From Flavobacterium defluvii (GTDB lineage Bacteria; Bacteroidota; Bacteroidia; Flavobacteriales; Flavobacteriaceae), in assembly GCF_900129555.1 (NCBI RefSeq), contig NZ_FQWC01000001.1, positions 620,001-684,000 on the forward strand: a DNA stretch of 64,000 nucleotides. Direction: 5' to 3'. This document shows positions 8,833 to 18,401 of the stretch, in pieces. Below the pieces are notes generated by a model. The model was given only the letters and a program-made list of their open reading frames with translations, was not told the DNA's origin and did not search any database. Made by a program: the position numbers and the translations under genes. How positions within the stretch are numbered: the first letter of the stretch is position 1; each line of letters starts with the position of its first letter.

Positions 8833-9179
8833 AAACAGTCATAAAACTCGAAGAAACAGCTTTATTTATTCTCGGAATATTTCTTTTTAACCGCTTAAAT
8901 TTTGAATGGTGGTGGTTTTTGGTTTTGATTTTAGCTCCTGATTTCTCTATGATTGGGTATATTTTCGGAAATAAAATTGGTGCTTTTGCCTACAATATCT
9001 TCCATCACAAAGGAATTGCGCTTTTAATTTATGGTTTAGGATATTATTTAAGGATCGAAAGTATTGAGTTAGCCGGAATTATTTTATTTTCACATTCGGC
9101 AATGGATCGTATTTTTGGTTACGGTCTTAAATATGAAAAAGGTTTTAAATACACACATTTAGGTGAAATTGGAAAATAA
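8829..9179 (+). CDS. DUF4260 family membrane protein
   Basis: A 116-residue protein with three or four hydrophobic helices. The block LILAPDFSMIGY, the HHKG motif and the ending SHSAMDRIFGYGLKYEKGFKYTHLG are characteristic of DUF4260, a small membrane family of unknown function. It overlaps the GNAT gene by 4 bases and is 6 bases upstream of the MmcQ/YjbR gene, so the three form an operon. Confidence 0.88.
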   Translation: MKTVIKLEETALFILGIFLFNRLNFEWWWFLVLILAPDFSMIGYIFGNKIGAFAYNIFHHKGIALLIYGLGYYLRIESIELAGIILFSHSAMDRIFGYGLKYEKGFKYTHLGEIGK

Positions 9180-9185
9180 ACTGTT

Positions 9186-9557
9186 ATGAATTTAGAAACG
9201 TTTTACGAATATTGTCTGTCGAAAAAAGGGGTCAGCGAACATTTTCCTTTTGATGAAGATACTCTGGTTTTTAAAGTAGGCGGAAAAATGTTTGCTTTGT
9301 CTTCTTTATCTCAATGGGAAAAGAACGAGCAGTCTGTCAATTTAAAATGCGATCCGGACCGTGCGCAAGAACTACGAGCAGAGTATGATGAGATTAAACC
9401 CGGATATCATATGAGTAAAGTGCACTGGAATACGGTGGCTTTGAATGGAAATTTACCCGTAAAATTTGTCAAAGAATTGATAGATCATTCGTATGAATTG
9501 GTTTTCAAAAGTTTGACAAAGAAAATTCAAAATGAAATTACTCAATTAGAAAATTAG
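9186..9557 (+). CDS. MmcQ/YjbR family protein
   Basis: A 123-residue protein matching the small MmcQ/YjbR (double wing CyaY-like) fold: opening pattern FYEYCLSKKGVSEHFPFDEDTLVFKV, central KCDPDRAQELR and the late MSKVHWNTVALNG. These proteins are described as possible DNA binders but no clear function is established. Third gene of the GNAT-DUF4260-MmcQ operon. Confidence 0.88.
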   Translation: MNLETFYEYCLSKKGVSEHFPFDEDTLVFKVGGKMFALSSLSQWEKNEQSVNLKCDPDRAQELRAEYDEIKPGYHMSKVHWNTVALNGNLPVKFVKELIDHSYELVFKSLTKKIQNEITQLEN

Positions 9558-9625
9558 GCATTACATTTGTAGCGTCAGTAAAAAACTCAGCGACTTAGCA
9601 GCTTAGTAACTTAGAACTTAAAAAA

Positions 9626-10324
9626 ATGAAAGAACAATTTAAAAAATTTCTGAACGAAGAACAAGATCCAAAAGCGATTGAAAAAATCACTTCGAAACTT
9701 AACGATTTATTGATGAAAGGCGAAGAAGTTGGATACATCGCTGTGCAAAAAAAACCTGCAATTACTGTTTTTCCAGATAGTATTGTATTGACAAACAAGC
9801 GTATCATTATCTGTAAACCTAAAAATTTAGGTCTTTCTATGGATTTTACAGATTATACATGGGATGATATTGCAAGTACTTTTGTAAAAGAAAACATTTT
9901 AGGTTCTGAATTTTCATTTGGTACTAAAACAGATTTAGCAATTTCAATTGACTATATTCCGAAAATTCAGGCTAGAAAAATTTATACTTACGCTAAAGAA
10001 CAATTGGATTTATTAAAAAATCCGGTTTCTAACACTGCACCTGTTCAGGAAACTGCAGAACCAGTTTTTGAAGAAGAAGCTGAAGAAATTGAAGAAGTAG
10101 AAACGGAAGAAGTAACAAGTTTTGCAGAGATTTTACCAGCTGCGCCAGTTACTGAAACTTACGAACCGCTTCCGACTCAGCCAGCTGGAGAACGTAAATT
10201 AAGTGATTTATCTAAAGAAGAACTTTTTGATAAATTACAGAATTACAAAAAACTTCTTGATAATGGTTTAATTATGCAGGGAGAATATGATGCTTATAAA
10301 AAAGAGATTTTAAGTTATATGTAA
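9626..10324 (+). CDS. PH-like domain and SHOCT domain protein
   Basis: A 232-residue cytoplasmic protein. Residues about 35-125 form a bacterial PH-like domain (GEEVGYIAVQKKPAITVF, LTNKRIIICK). A Glu/Pro-rich linker follows, then a C-terminal SHOCT motif (KLSDLSKEELFDKLQNYKKLLDNG..., residues 190-231), a short helical hairpin usually at protein ends and thought to mediate oligomerisation. Exact role unknown. It lies 68 bases after the MmcQ gene and may be the last gene of that unit. Confidence 0.8.
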   Translation: MKEQFKKFLNEEQDPKAIEKITSKLNDLLMKGEEVGYIAVQKKPAITVFPDSIVLTNKRIIICKPKNLGLSMDFTDYTWDDIASTFVKENILGSEFSFGTKTDLAISIDYIPKIQARKIYTYAKEQLDLLKNPVSNTAPVQETAEPVFEEEAEEIEEVETEEVTSFAEILPAAPVTETYEPLPTQPAGERKLSDLSKEELFDKLQNYKKLLDNGLIMQGEYDAYKKEILSYM

Positions 10325-10384
10325 AATTAGCCTTAAAGTCAAAAGTCGAAAGTCCAAAAGCCTTATGACTTTGTCTAAAATAAA

Positions 10385-10419
10385 AAAAGCCAGAAATAGA
10401 AATTCTATTTCTGGCTTTT
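10385..10419. terminator. Bidirectional terminator between convergent genes
   Basis: Perfect 15-bp stem AAAAGCCAGAAATAG / CTATTTCTGGCTTTT with a 5-base loop, A-rich on one flank and T-rich on the other, between the PH/SHOCT gene (+) and the DUF4407 gene (-). It is flanked by AAGTCGAAAGTC-type repeat arms (10338-10356 and 10436-10482). Confidence 0.85.
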
Positions 10420-10470
10420 GTTTTGAGTCTGAATTTCGACTTTATGACTTTCGACTTTCCAACTTTCGAC

Positions 10471-11571
10471 TTATAAAGTCGCCTTCTGTTTATCTAAAAA
10501 GTTATGCGATTGTAGTTCCAGTAACTCTTTTGCATTTTTTCTTTGCAAATCATACAATCCTTTATCTTCGGCAATATCAGCGTAAACTTTATCGTGCATT
10601 TCGGCGCTGGTTTTCACTAATAAATCGCGTTGGTATTTATTTTGTGCCAAAGTTGCTTTCATTGCTGTTTCGGCTTCTTCTTGTTTAAAGTCGAATTCAC
10701 CTTTTGGAGCTAATAATTTAGCAATAATTGGCGATGTTTCGATTGCTAAAAACAGCAGCATTATAAAGAATGACGGCAACCACGGCAATTTATTCAATGC
10801 ATTTATACGCGCCATTAATCCGTCGAAACCTTCTATGATTGGCTGTGTCTGCGAAACTTTTTTATCTAAATCGGCCTGAAGCTGTACTCCCGCTTTTTCT
10901 TTTTCGGCGATTTTAGCTTCGTTTGTTTTTTTCAGAGTTTCGTATTCTTTAAGAGCTGCGTCGTGTTTTTCGCGCTTTTCTTTATAAACCGGACCTTTTC
11001 CTAGTTTTTTAGTTCCTGCAGTTCCTTCAGCTTCTGTAATATAAGTAGAATAAAGAGCATTTACTTCTTTCTCTTTCTTTACAATATCTGCTTTTAGCGC
11101 CGCAATTTCAGCTTTATTTTTATCTAAATCGGTTTTGAAATACGTTCCAATTTGCTTTTTATTGGCCAATTCCATTTCATTTTTCTCTTTCAATAAAACG
11201 GTATTGATTTCTTTTTCGAAAATTTTAATTTCTAGAGGTTTCGAAATTACAATCGCAATAATAATTGCTAATGCAATACGCGGAGTCGCCTGCAGGAATT
11301 CATCCATAAAACGATCTCTCTTTTTAATTGTTGAAACGATAAATCGGTCTAAATTAAAAATCAATAAACTCCATACAAACCCAAAAATTAAGGCCGGATA
11401 AATAGAATCAAAAACGGTGAAAAGTGCATAGGCACTGGCTAAAAATGCCATTACAGCAGTAAAAAAAACGGTGGCGCCAATACCAACATATTTGGTTTGT
11501 TCCCCTTCTGAACATCCTTCTAAAATATCTCGGTCGGCACCGGAACAAAGGATAAAAAATTGTTTTAACAT
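10471..11571 (-). CDS. DUF4407 domain membrane protein
   Basis: A 366-residue protein with N-terminal helices (residues about 30-85 and 95-115), a long charged coiled-coil section (about 125-250, many Lys/Glu/Ala), a further helix (PSFFIMLLFLAIETSPIIAKLL) and a soluble tail. The start MLKQFFILCSGADRDILE and the NLDRFIVSTIKK motif identify DUF4407. No function is known. The last codons fall in the AAGTCG repeat downstream of the terminator. Confidence 0.88.
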   Translation of the reverse strand: MLKQFFILCSGADRDILEGCSEGEQTKYVGIGATVFFTAVMAFLASAYALFTVFDSIYPALIFGFVWSLLIFNLDRFIVSTIKKRDRFMDEFLQATPRIALAIIIAIVISKPLEIKIFEKEINTVLLKEKNEMELANKKQIGTYFKTDLDKNKAEIAALKADIVKKEKEVNALYSTYITEAEGTAGTKKLGKGPVYKEKREKHDAALKEYETLKKTNEAKIAEKEKAGVQLQADLDKKVSQTQPIIEGFDGLMARINALNKLPWLPSFFIMLLFLAIETSPIIAKLLAPKGEFDFKQEEAETAMKATLAQNKYQRDLLVKTSAEMHDKVYADIAEDKGLYDLQRKNAKELLELQSHNFLDKQKATL

Positions 11572-11801
11572 GATTGATGATTTTTGATTAATGATGATAC
11601 GGCAAATTTAGCGCCAAATTTTCAATTACAATCAAATATTGATTTGTTTTTAACTGCAAATCAGTTATTTGAGATTTGAATGTTAGTTAAATATTAATAA
11701 GAATAAGGAATAACTGACGAATCATAACACTATGTTAATTTTTTTAAAGGGTTTTAGTAATACAAAGAGTCTAGTTTCGCAAAAAATCAAACTACCCCGC
11801 A

Positions 11802-14612
11802 ATGAAAAAATTCTATTTATTATTAACATTCCTATTTTTAGCCGTTTCCGGTTATGCCCAAAAAGCCATAATTTCTGGAAAAGTGCTTGATGTAGACGAC
11901 AAACTTCCTCTACCTGGAGCTATGATTCAGATTGTTGGAGAAAACAAATACACGGTTTCTGACTACAACGGCCGTTTTGAATTATTAAATATTAACGCCG
12001 GAACTTACAAAGTTGAAGTAAAATATATTGGATATACTTCTATTACTCACGAAATTACGGTTGAGCAAGGAAAAAACAATGTTCTGGATTTTGCTCTTAA
12101 AGCTTCTGAAAATGAATTGAAAGAGGTTATTGTTGGAGACATCTTAAAAGGTCAGGCCAAAGCGCTGAATCAGCAAAAAAACAATAAAAATATCGGAAAC
12201 GTAATTTCGTCTGATCAAATGGGTCGTTTTCCTGATGCCAATGTTGGAGACGCTTTAAAACGTGTTCCGGGTATTACCATGCAAAACGATCAGGGTGAAG
12301 CTCGTAATATTATTATAAGAGGTCTGGCACCGTCTTTAAACTCTGTTACTTTAAATGGTGATCGTATTCCATCAGCAGAAGGAGATAACAGAAATGTACA
12401 AATGGACTTGATTCCGTCTGATATGATTTCTACAATCGAAGTTAACAAAACGCTTACTTCAGATATGGATGCTGATGCAATTGGAGGTTCTGTAAACTTA
12501 ATTACAAGAGCAACTCCAAACGGAGAAAGAATCTCTGCAACGATTGCTGGAGGTTATTTACCAATTCGCGAACACGCAAGTTATACTGCAGGTTTTGTAT
12601 ACGGAAATCGTTTTTTTGATAACAAATTAGGCGCTGTTTTCAGCGGTTCTTATAATAATGTAGATTACGGATCTGATAATATCGAAAACGAATGGGTTAA
12701 AGATGATTTCGGAAATGAATATTTACAGGCTTCAGAAATTAGAAAATATGATGTACAGCGTATTCGCCGCAGCGGATCTGTTGCTTTAGATTATAAATTT
12801 GACGAAAACAATACCATTTTTGCGAATGCAATTTACAATTGGAGAGACGATAGAGAAAACCGTTTCAGAACTACTTATGATGATATCGAACCTATTTACA
12901 ATGGTGAAGAAATCACAGGTTTTGAAGGTCGTGTAAAACGTCAGACAAAAGGTGGTGTAGACAACAGCAGAAACAAAAACAGAAGATTAGAAGACCAAAG
13001 AGTTCAGAATTATTCGCTTCGAGGAGAACATTTAATCAATTCTACTTTAGACTTAGACTGGTCGGCAAACTATGCAAAAGCAAGAGAATACCGTCCGGGC
13101 GAGCGTTATATCGAATACCGTCAGAAAGGTTTAGAAATGTTTGAAGATTTATCAAATCCAAGATTTCCTTTAATGACAACTGTTGGAGAATCTGTTGACG
13201 AATTTAAATTTGATTCGGTTACTGAAAACACAGATGAAACCAGCGAAAGTGAATTTGGTGCAAAAGTAAATATCCGTTTTCCTTTCTCTGTAATTGCTGG
13301 AGAAAAAGGAAGATTAAGAACTGGTTTAAGACTTCGTTTGAAAGAAAAAGAAAGAAATAATATGTTCTATTCTTATGAACCGGTTAATGATGGAATGGAA
13401 TTATTATCTGAAGTTCCAAACAGTTATTATGACGGGAAAGGATTTAATCCGGGAAGTAAATATGTTCCGGGAACTTTTGCTTCGGCGGCTTTCTTAGGAA
13501 GTTTAGATTTAAACAATGCTGCTTTATTTGATAAAGAAGCTGATCCTGCAGAATATTTAGCAGTAAATTATAATGCTAAAGAGCGTATTTATGCCGCTTA
13601 TGTAAGATGGGATCAGGATTTTAATGATAAACTTTCGATGGTTTTAGGTTTTCGTATGGAAAATACGCATATCGATTATACCGGAAACAGGGTTTTGGAT
13701 GAAGAAGAATTAGAAAGTAAAATCAACAATACAAACTCTTATACTAATTTATTGCCAAGTATTTCTTTTCAATATAATGCCACAAAAAGTTTAGTTTTAA
13801 GAGCTGCTGCTACAACAGCTTTGGCAAGACCAAATTATTATGCTTTGGCTCCTTACGTAAACAATATTGCTGCAGATAAAGAAATTACAGCCGGAAATCC
13901 CGGTCTTGATGCAACATATTCATACAATTATGATTTCATGGCCGAGAATTATTTCAAATCTGTTGGTTTAATTTCCGGAGGTGTTTTCTACAAAAGATTA
14001 AATGATTTCATTTACAATTACAGCGACAATCAATATACTACTGAAAAATTTGCTGCCGATTTTCCAAATCAGATAAACCCAATTCCGGTTGGTGAAAACT
14101 GGTCTTTTTTACAATCAAGAAACGGCGACACAGTTGATGTTTACGGATTTGAAGTTGCATTGCAGCGTCAGCTGGATTTTCTTCCGGGTCAGTTCTTAAA
14201 AGGTTTTGCGGTTTATTTAAACTATACGTACACAAAATCTAAAGCAAAAGGAATTGCAGATGAAGACGGAAACGAAAGAAACGACATCAGCCTTCCGGGA
14301 ACAACGCCGCACATGTTTAACGGATCTTTATCTTGGGAAAACAAACGTTTTTCTGCCAGAATCTCAACCAACTTTACATCTGATTATTTAGATGAATTGG
14401 GTTCAGAATCATATAAAGACAGTTATTATGATAAGCAGTTTTTCTTAGATGCAAATGCTTCTTATAAAATTACGCCAAAACTTCGCTTTTTTGCAGAAGC
14501 AAATAACTTAACAAACCAGCCGTTACGCTATTATCAAGGAGTTGCTGCACACACGAAACAAGCTGAATATTATCAGCCTCGTTATAATTTCGGATTGAAA
14601 TTAGACTTGTAA
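11802..14612 (+). CDS. TonB-dependent receptor with carboxypeptidase-like domain
   Basis: A 936-residue outer-membrane receptor: signal peptide (1-19, ending GYA), a carboxypeptidase-regulatory-like domain (about 22-108, ISGKVLDVDDKLPLPGAMI), a plug domain (about 125-240, GRFPDANVGDALKRVPGI, IIIRGLAPSLNSVTLNG) and a 22-strand barrel ending in the aromatic-Leu terminus NFGLKLDL. No SusD-like partner is adjacent. The phytase gene 73 bases downstream suggests that the substrate is phytate or its inositol phosphate products; this is inference from context. Confidence 0.93.
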   Translation: MKKFYLLLTFLFLAVSGYAQKAIISGKVLDVDDKLPLPGAMIQIVGENKYTVSDYNGRFELLNINAGTYKVEVKYIGYTSITHEITVEQGKNNVLDFALKASENELKEVIVGDILKGQAKALNQQKNNKNIGNVISSDQMGRFPDANVGDALKRVPGITMQNDQGEARNIIIRGLAPSLNSVTLNGDRIPSAEGDNRNVQMDLIPSDMISTIEVNKTLTSDMDADAIGGSVNLITRATPNGERISATIAGGYLPIREHASYTAGFVYGNRFFDNKLGAVFSGSYNNVDYGSDNIENEWVKDDFGNEYLQASEIRKYDVQRIRRSGSVALDYKFDENNTIFANAIYNWRDDRENRFRTTYDDIEPIYNGEEITGFEGRVKRQTKGGVDNSRNKNRRLEDQRVQNYSLRGEHLINSTLDLDWSANYAKAREYRPGERYIEYRQKGLEMFEDLSNPRFPLMTTVGESVDEFKFDSVTENTDETSESEFGAKVNIRFPFSVIAGEKGRLRTGLRLRLKEKERNNMFYSYEPVNDGMELLSEVPNSYYDGKGFNPGSKYVPGTFASAAFLGSLDLNNAALFDKEADPAEYLAVNYNAKERIYAAYVRWDQDFNDKLSMVLGFRMENTHIDYTGNRVLDEEELESKINNTNSYTNLLPSISFQYNATKSLVLRAAATTALARPNYYALAPYVNNIAADKEITAGNPGLDATYSYNYDFMAENYFKSVGLISGGVFYKRLNDFIYNYSDNQYTTEKFAADFPNQINPIPVGENWSFLQSRNGDTVDVYGFEVALQRQLDFLPGQFLKGFAVYLNYTYTKSKAKGIADEDGNERNDISLPGTTPHMFNGSLSWENKRFSARISTNFTSDYLDELGSESYKDSYYDKQFFLDANASYKITPKLRFFAEANNLTNQPLRYYQGVAAHTKQAEYYQPRYNFGLKLDL

Positions 14613-14633
14613 AATCAATTATAAAAACGACTA

Positions 14634-14665
14634 AATTAGACAGAACTTAGCGGTTCTGTCTAATT
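14634..14665 (+). terminator. Hairpin between receptor and phytase genes
   Basis: Perfect 13-bp stem AATTAGACAGAAC / GTTCTGTCTAATT with a 6-base loop. It is followed by CATTTCAATA rather than a strong T-run, so it may act as a weak terminator or an mRNA-stabilising hairpin that sets different expression of receptor and phytase. Confidence 0.6.
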
Positions 14666-14685
14666 CATTTCAATAAAATATCACA

Positions 14686-15744
14686 ATGAAAAATAAATCG
14701 ATACTTGCTTTTTTGCTTTTATCCCTTTCATTTACAGCTTGTAAAGACGATAAATTAGCGCCCGTTTCTCCAAATGCCGTAAAACCAACAACCGTTACCG
14801 AAGCGCTGCCTCACGATACAGACGATCCATCAATCTGGATAAATCCAACAGATGCTTCAAAAAGTATTATTGTGGGAACAGATAAAGATACTGATGGGGG
14901 TTTGTATGCTTTTGATTTGAATGGAAAAATCCTGAAAAAGTCAATTCCGCTAAAACGTCCTAACAATGTTGATATTGCTTACGGACTAATGATCAACGGA
15001 AAAAAAGTAGATATTGCGGTTACTACAGAACGCGAGAGCAATAAAATTAGAATTTTCAGTTTACCTGATTTACAGCCGATTGATAATGGCGGAATTCCTG
15101 TTTTTGAAGGAGAAACAGAACGTGACCCTATGGGAGTTGCATTATACACTCGCCCAAGCGACGGAAAGATTTTTGCTATTGTAGGAAGAAAAACAGGACC
15201 TTCGGGAAGTTATTTATGGCAATATGAACTTTCCGGAAACGGAAAATTTGCTGTTGCAAAAGTGGTTCGTAAATTCGGAACGTATAGCGGCAAAAAAGAA
15301 ATCGAAGCCATTGCAGTAGATAACGAATTAGGTTTTGTTTACTATTGCGACGAACAAGCTGGTATTAGAAAATACAAAGCTGATCCGGCTTTAAACGATA
15401 ACAAAGAACTGGCTTTCTTCGGTCAGAAAGATTTTAAAGCAGATCATGAAGGAATTGCTATTTACAAAAAAACAGATTCTACCGGATATATTTTAGTATC
15501 AAACCAGCAGGCTAATTCTTTTATGGTTTACCCGAGAGAAGGTGCAAACGGAAATCCAAACAATCATCCATTATTGGCTGAAGTTCCAACTTCTACAATT
15601 GAGTGCGATGGTGCCGATGTTACAAGCGTAAATTTAGGTCCAAAATACAAAAACGGACTTTTCGTAGCGATGAGCAACGGAATGACTTTTCATTATTACA
15701 CTTGGGATTTGATTCAAAAACGAATTGATGAAACTAAGAAATAG
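14686..15744 (+). CDS. Beta-propeller phytase, lipoprotein
   Basis: A 352-residue 3-phytase of the beta-propeller family. Lipobox FTAC puts the anchor at Cys19. Family blocks include DTDDPSIWINP, GTDKDTDGGLYAFDLNG, VDIAYG, EGETERDPMGVALY and ADHEGIAIY, which supply the acidic calcium ligands. It hydrolyses phytate to lower inositol phosphates and phosphate, presumably at the outer membrane surface or in the periplasm, in step with the upstream TonB receptor. Confidence 0.92.
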   Translation: MKNKSILAFLLLSLSFTACKDDKLAPVSPNAVKPTTVTEALPHDTDDPSIWINPTDASKSIIVGTDKDTDGGLYAFDLNGKILKKSIPLKRPNNVDIAYGLMINGKKVDIAVTTERESNKIRIFSLPDLQPIDNGGIPVFEGETERDPMGVALYTRPSDGKIFAIVGRKTGPSGSYLWQYELSGNGKFAVAKVVRKFGTYSGKKEIEAIAVDNELGFVYYCDEQAGIRKYKADPALNDNKELAFFGQKDFKADHEGIAIYKKTDSTGYILVSNQQANSFMVYPREGANGNPNNHPLLAEVPTSTIECDGADVTSVNLGPKYKNGLFVAMSNGMTFHYYTWDLIQKRIDETKK

Positions 15745-15802
15745 TTCTTTTTGTTTCAGGTTTCAAGTTTCAAGTTTTAGCGAGACTTAAATCTAGTGTC
15801 AC

Positions 15803-15849
15803 ACTGAGCGAAGCCGAAGTGCTTTGCGAGGGCTTCGACTTCGCTCAGT
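15803..15849. repeat. CTTCGACTTCGCTCAGT inverted repeat
   Basis: actgagcgaagccgaag pairs with cttcgacttcgctcagt with one mismatch, loop tgctttgcgagggc. This palindrome word is widespread in Bacteroidota intergenic DNA. Confidence 0.7.
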
Positions 15850-15879
15850 CTCATAACTGTTTCACTCAACCACAAACTT

Positions 15880-15978
15880 GAAACTAAAAAAAGCTGTTCA
15901 GTCACGGTTTTCAGTCGCAGTACCCGTGTTAGTGTTTATTTTTTTTTACTGCGATTGGAAACTAAAAAAAGCTGTTCA
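15880..15978. repeat. Direct duplication of a 21-bp terminator half
   Basis: gaaactaaaaaaagctgttc plus a occurs at 15880-15900 and again at 15958-15978. The 57 bases between contain TTCAGTCGCAGT repeat words and a long T-run. Only the second copy keeps the full hairpin. Confidence 0.7.
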
Positions 15979-15996
15979 TAATGAACAGCTTTTTTA
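15964..15996. terminator. Terminator downstream of pckA (and of the phytase gene)
   Basis: AAAAAAA-GCTGTTCA-taa-TGAACAGC-TTTTTT: a perfect 8-bp stem extended by A/T flanks, usable from both strands between the convergent phytase and pckA genes. Confidence 0.85.
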
Positions 15997-16017
15997 TTTT
16001 GAATTAAATAATTCCTT

Positions 16018-17622
16018 TTATTCTGTAATTGGTGCTCCTGCTAAAATTTCAGCATTGGCAAACTCTTCAAATTTGGCAAAATTAGCTTTGAATTTCTGAG
16101 CTAATTCCAGCGCTTTTTTATCATATAAATCTTTGTCTTCCCAAGTATTTCTAGGATTTAAAATTTCGCTTGGAACATTCGGGCAAGATTGTGGTTTTGC
16201 AATTCCGAATACTTTGTGGTTTACGTACTCTACATTATCCAGTTCTCCGTTTAATGCAGCAGTAATCATAGCACGAGTATATTTAAGTTTCATACGGCTT
16301 CCTGTTCCGTATGCACCGCCTGTCCATCCAGTATTGATTAACCAAACTTTTACATCCGCATCTTTCATTTTTTTGCTTAACATTTCAGCATATTTTGTTG
16401 GATGCAAAGGCATGAAAGGCGCTCCAAAACAAGCAGAAAAATTAGGCTGTGGTTCTGTAACTCCGGCTTCTGTTCCGGCAACTTTTGCTGTATATCCTGA
16501 AATAAAATGGTAAGCAGCCTGTCCAGGAGTTAATCTTGAAATTGGAGGCAGGATTCCGAAAGAATCTGCTGTAAGGAAAAATATATTTTTTGGGTTATGT
16601 CCAATAGAACCCGGCTGAATATTATCAATATGTGTTATTGGGTAACTTACACGTGTGTTTTGAGTAATTGATACATCATCATAATCAACTTCTTTAGTTC
16701 CCGGTTTGAAAACCACATTTTCTAAAAGCGCACCTTTTTTAATAGCTCTAAAAATATCCGGTTCATTTTCTTCAGTTAAGTTGATTACTTTCGCATAGCA
16801 TCCGCCTTCGAAATTAAAAACTGTATTTTCAGAAGTCCATCCGTGTTCATCGTCACCGATTAATTTACGTTCAGGATCAGCAGAAAGAGTTGTTTTTCCT
16901 GTTCCGGATAACCCGAAGAAAATAGCTGTATCGCCATTTTTACCAACATTGGCACTACAATGCATTGGTAATGTATTTTCGAAAACAGGCAAAATGAAGT
17001 TTAAAGCAGAGAAAATTCCTTTTTTCATTTCTCCTGTATAACCAGTTCCGCCAATTAAAGCTATTTTTTTTGTAAAATCAAGAATAGCAAAGTTTGACTG
17101 ACGTGTTCCGTCTACAGCAGGATCTGCCATAAAACTTGGAGCGCAAACTACTGTCCACTCTGGTTTAAAGTTTGCTAGTTCAGACTCTTCCGGTCTTAAG
17201 AACATATTGTAGCAAAACAAGTTAGACCATGCTGTTTCTGTAACAACGCGAACGTTTAGTCTGTAATTTGGATCTGAACAAACATAAGAATCACGAACAA
17301 AAACTTCTTTGTCTGATAAAAACTTGGTTACCTTATTATATAATTTCTCAAAAGCTTCTGGTGTAAACGGGATATTTACATTTCCCCACCATACTTTATC
17401 TTCTGTGATACTGTCTTTTACAATAAAACGATCTTGTGGAGAACGCCCTGTAAACTCACCTGTATTAATCGCCAAAGCACCTGTAGAGGCCTCAACACCT
17501 TGTCCTGACTGCACAGTTATGGCATGCAGCTCATCTGCTGATAACTGGTAACGAACCGTTGCATTTTCTATTCCTAATTCTTTTAACGAAATCGATTGCG
17601 CGAAAAGTGTGTTATTGTCCAT
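16018..17622 (-). CDS. pckA: Phosphoenolpyruvate carboxykinase (ATP)
   Basis: A 534-residue enzyme converting oxaloacetate and ATP to phosphoenolpyruvate, CO2 and ADP in gluconeogenesis. The kinase-1a motif GLSGTGKT is at 237-244, the kinase-2 motif LIGDDEH follows at 254-260, and the substrate block NTGEFTGRSPQDRF lies at 53-66. The length is that of the bacterial ATP-dependent family. It is monocistronic, with its own terminator downstream. Confidence 0.97.
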   Translation of the reverse strand: MDNNTLFAQSISLKELGIENATVRYQLSADELHAITVQSGQGVEASTGALAINTGEFTGRSPQDRFIVKDSITEDKVWWGNVNIPFTPEAFEKLYNKVTKFLSDKEVFVRDSYVCSDPNYRLNVRVVTETAWSNLFCYNMFLRPEESELANFKPEWTVVCAPSFMADPAVDGTRQSNFAILDFTKKIALIGGTGYTGEMKKGIFSALNFILPVFENTLPMHCSANVGKNGDTAIFFGLSGTGKTTLSADPERKLIGDDEHGWTSENTVFNFEGGCYAKVINLTEENEPDIFRAIKKGALLENVVFKPGTKEVDYDDVSITQNTRVSYPITHIDNIQPGSIGHNPKNIFFLTADSFGILPPISRLTPGQAAYHFISGYTAKVAGTEAGVTEPQPNFSACFGAPFMPLHPTKYAEMLSKKMKDADVKVWLINTGWTGGAYGTGSRMKLKYTRAMITAALNGELDNVEYVNHKVFGIAKPQSCPNVPSEILNPRNTWEDKDLYDKKALELAQKFKANFAKFEEFANAEILAGAPITE

Positions 17623-17828
17623 AAATTTAATGTTGTGTTGTATATTATTTTTTGGTGCAACAAAATATAATTTTACTTAATACTGAACGTAAAGCCCAAG
17701 TTTGCAAATTGTTATATTTTTTTATCAAAGAAGATAAAAGCAATAAAAATTCACATAAGTAACCTTATATGTTAATTATGAGACAAAATTAAAGATTAAT
17801 TTTTACAAAGAATTTTTTTTTCTGGATT

Positions 17829-18215
17829 TTATGATTTTTTCCTCAAAATAGTAAGAAATAATACCAACCAGCCAATAATTAATAAGAAACCACCCAAAGG
17901 TGTTGCGAATACGATAATTTTAGAATCAAAAACTGTAAGACTTTTTGTAGCTAAAATATAGATCGATCCGCTAAATAGAACAACACCGGCAACAACTAAA
18001 TTATAGATCGTTTTTACAGTTTTTTCGGCGATGTCTTTTCTGGTAGAAAGAAAAAGTAAAAAGAGAGCATGGTACATTTGATAACGAACACCAACTTCAA
18101 AAGTATTTAACTCTTCAACAGATAAATATTTCTTTAGCAAATGCGCTCCAAAAGCACCAAAAATAATAGCCAACATACCTATAAAGGCACCCGTTAAAAC
18201 AATTCTTCTTTTCAT
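17829..18215 (-). CDS. DUF423 small membrane protein
   Basis: A 128-residue membrane protein with four helices. The pattern GAFGAHLLKKYLSVEELNTFEVGVRYQMYHAL is diagnostic of DUF423 (YgdD-like) proteins, which have no established function. It faces away from the saccharopine-dehydrogenase-like gene. Confidence 0.9.
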   Translation of the reverse strand: MKRRIVLTGAFIGMLAIIFGAFGAHLLKKYLSVEELNTFEVGVRYQMYHALFLLFLSTRKDIAEKTVKTIYNLVVAGVVLFSGSIYILATKSLTVFDSKIIVFATPLGGFLLIIGWLVLFLTILRKKS

Positions 18216-18401
18216 ATTTTCTAAACTTTTAATTTAAAACAAAAATACTTCATAACTATCAATATTCATTTTAGTTTTTGAAATATTTCAATCTCAAAAT
18301 TGATTTTTTTAGCCCATTTACGAATTAAATAAATATCATTTTTGAAATTAAATTTGTTATATTTATAACATTTTAATATGTTTGTGTTAAATATTAGAAT
18401 T

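Noticed and set aside
15878-16099. 73-codon frame starting MKLKKAVQ
   Set aside because: It runs through the duplicated terminator words and into pckA antisense; no coding signal.
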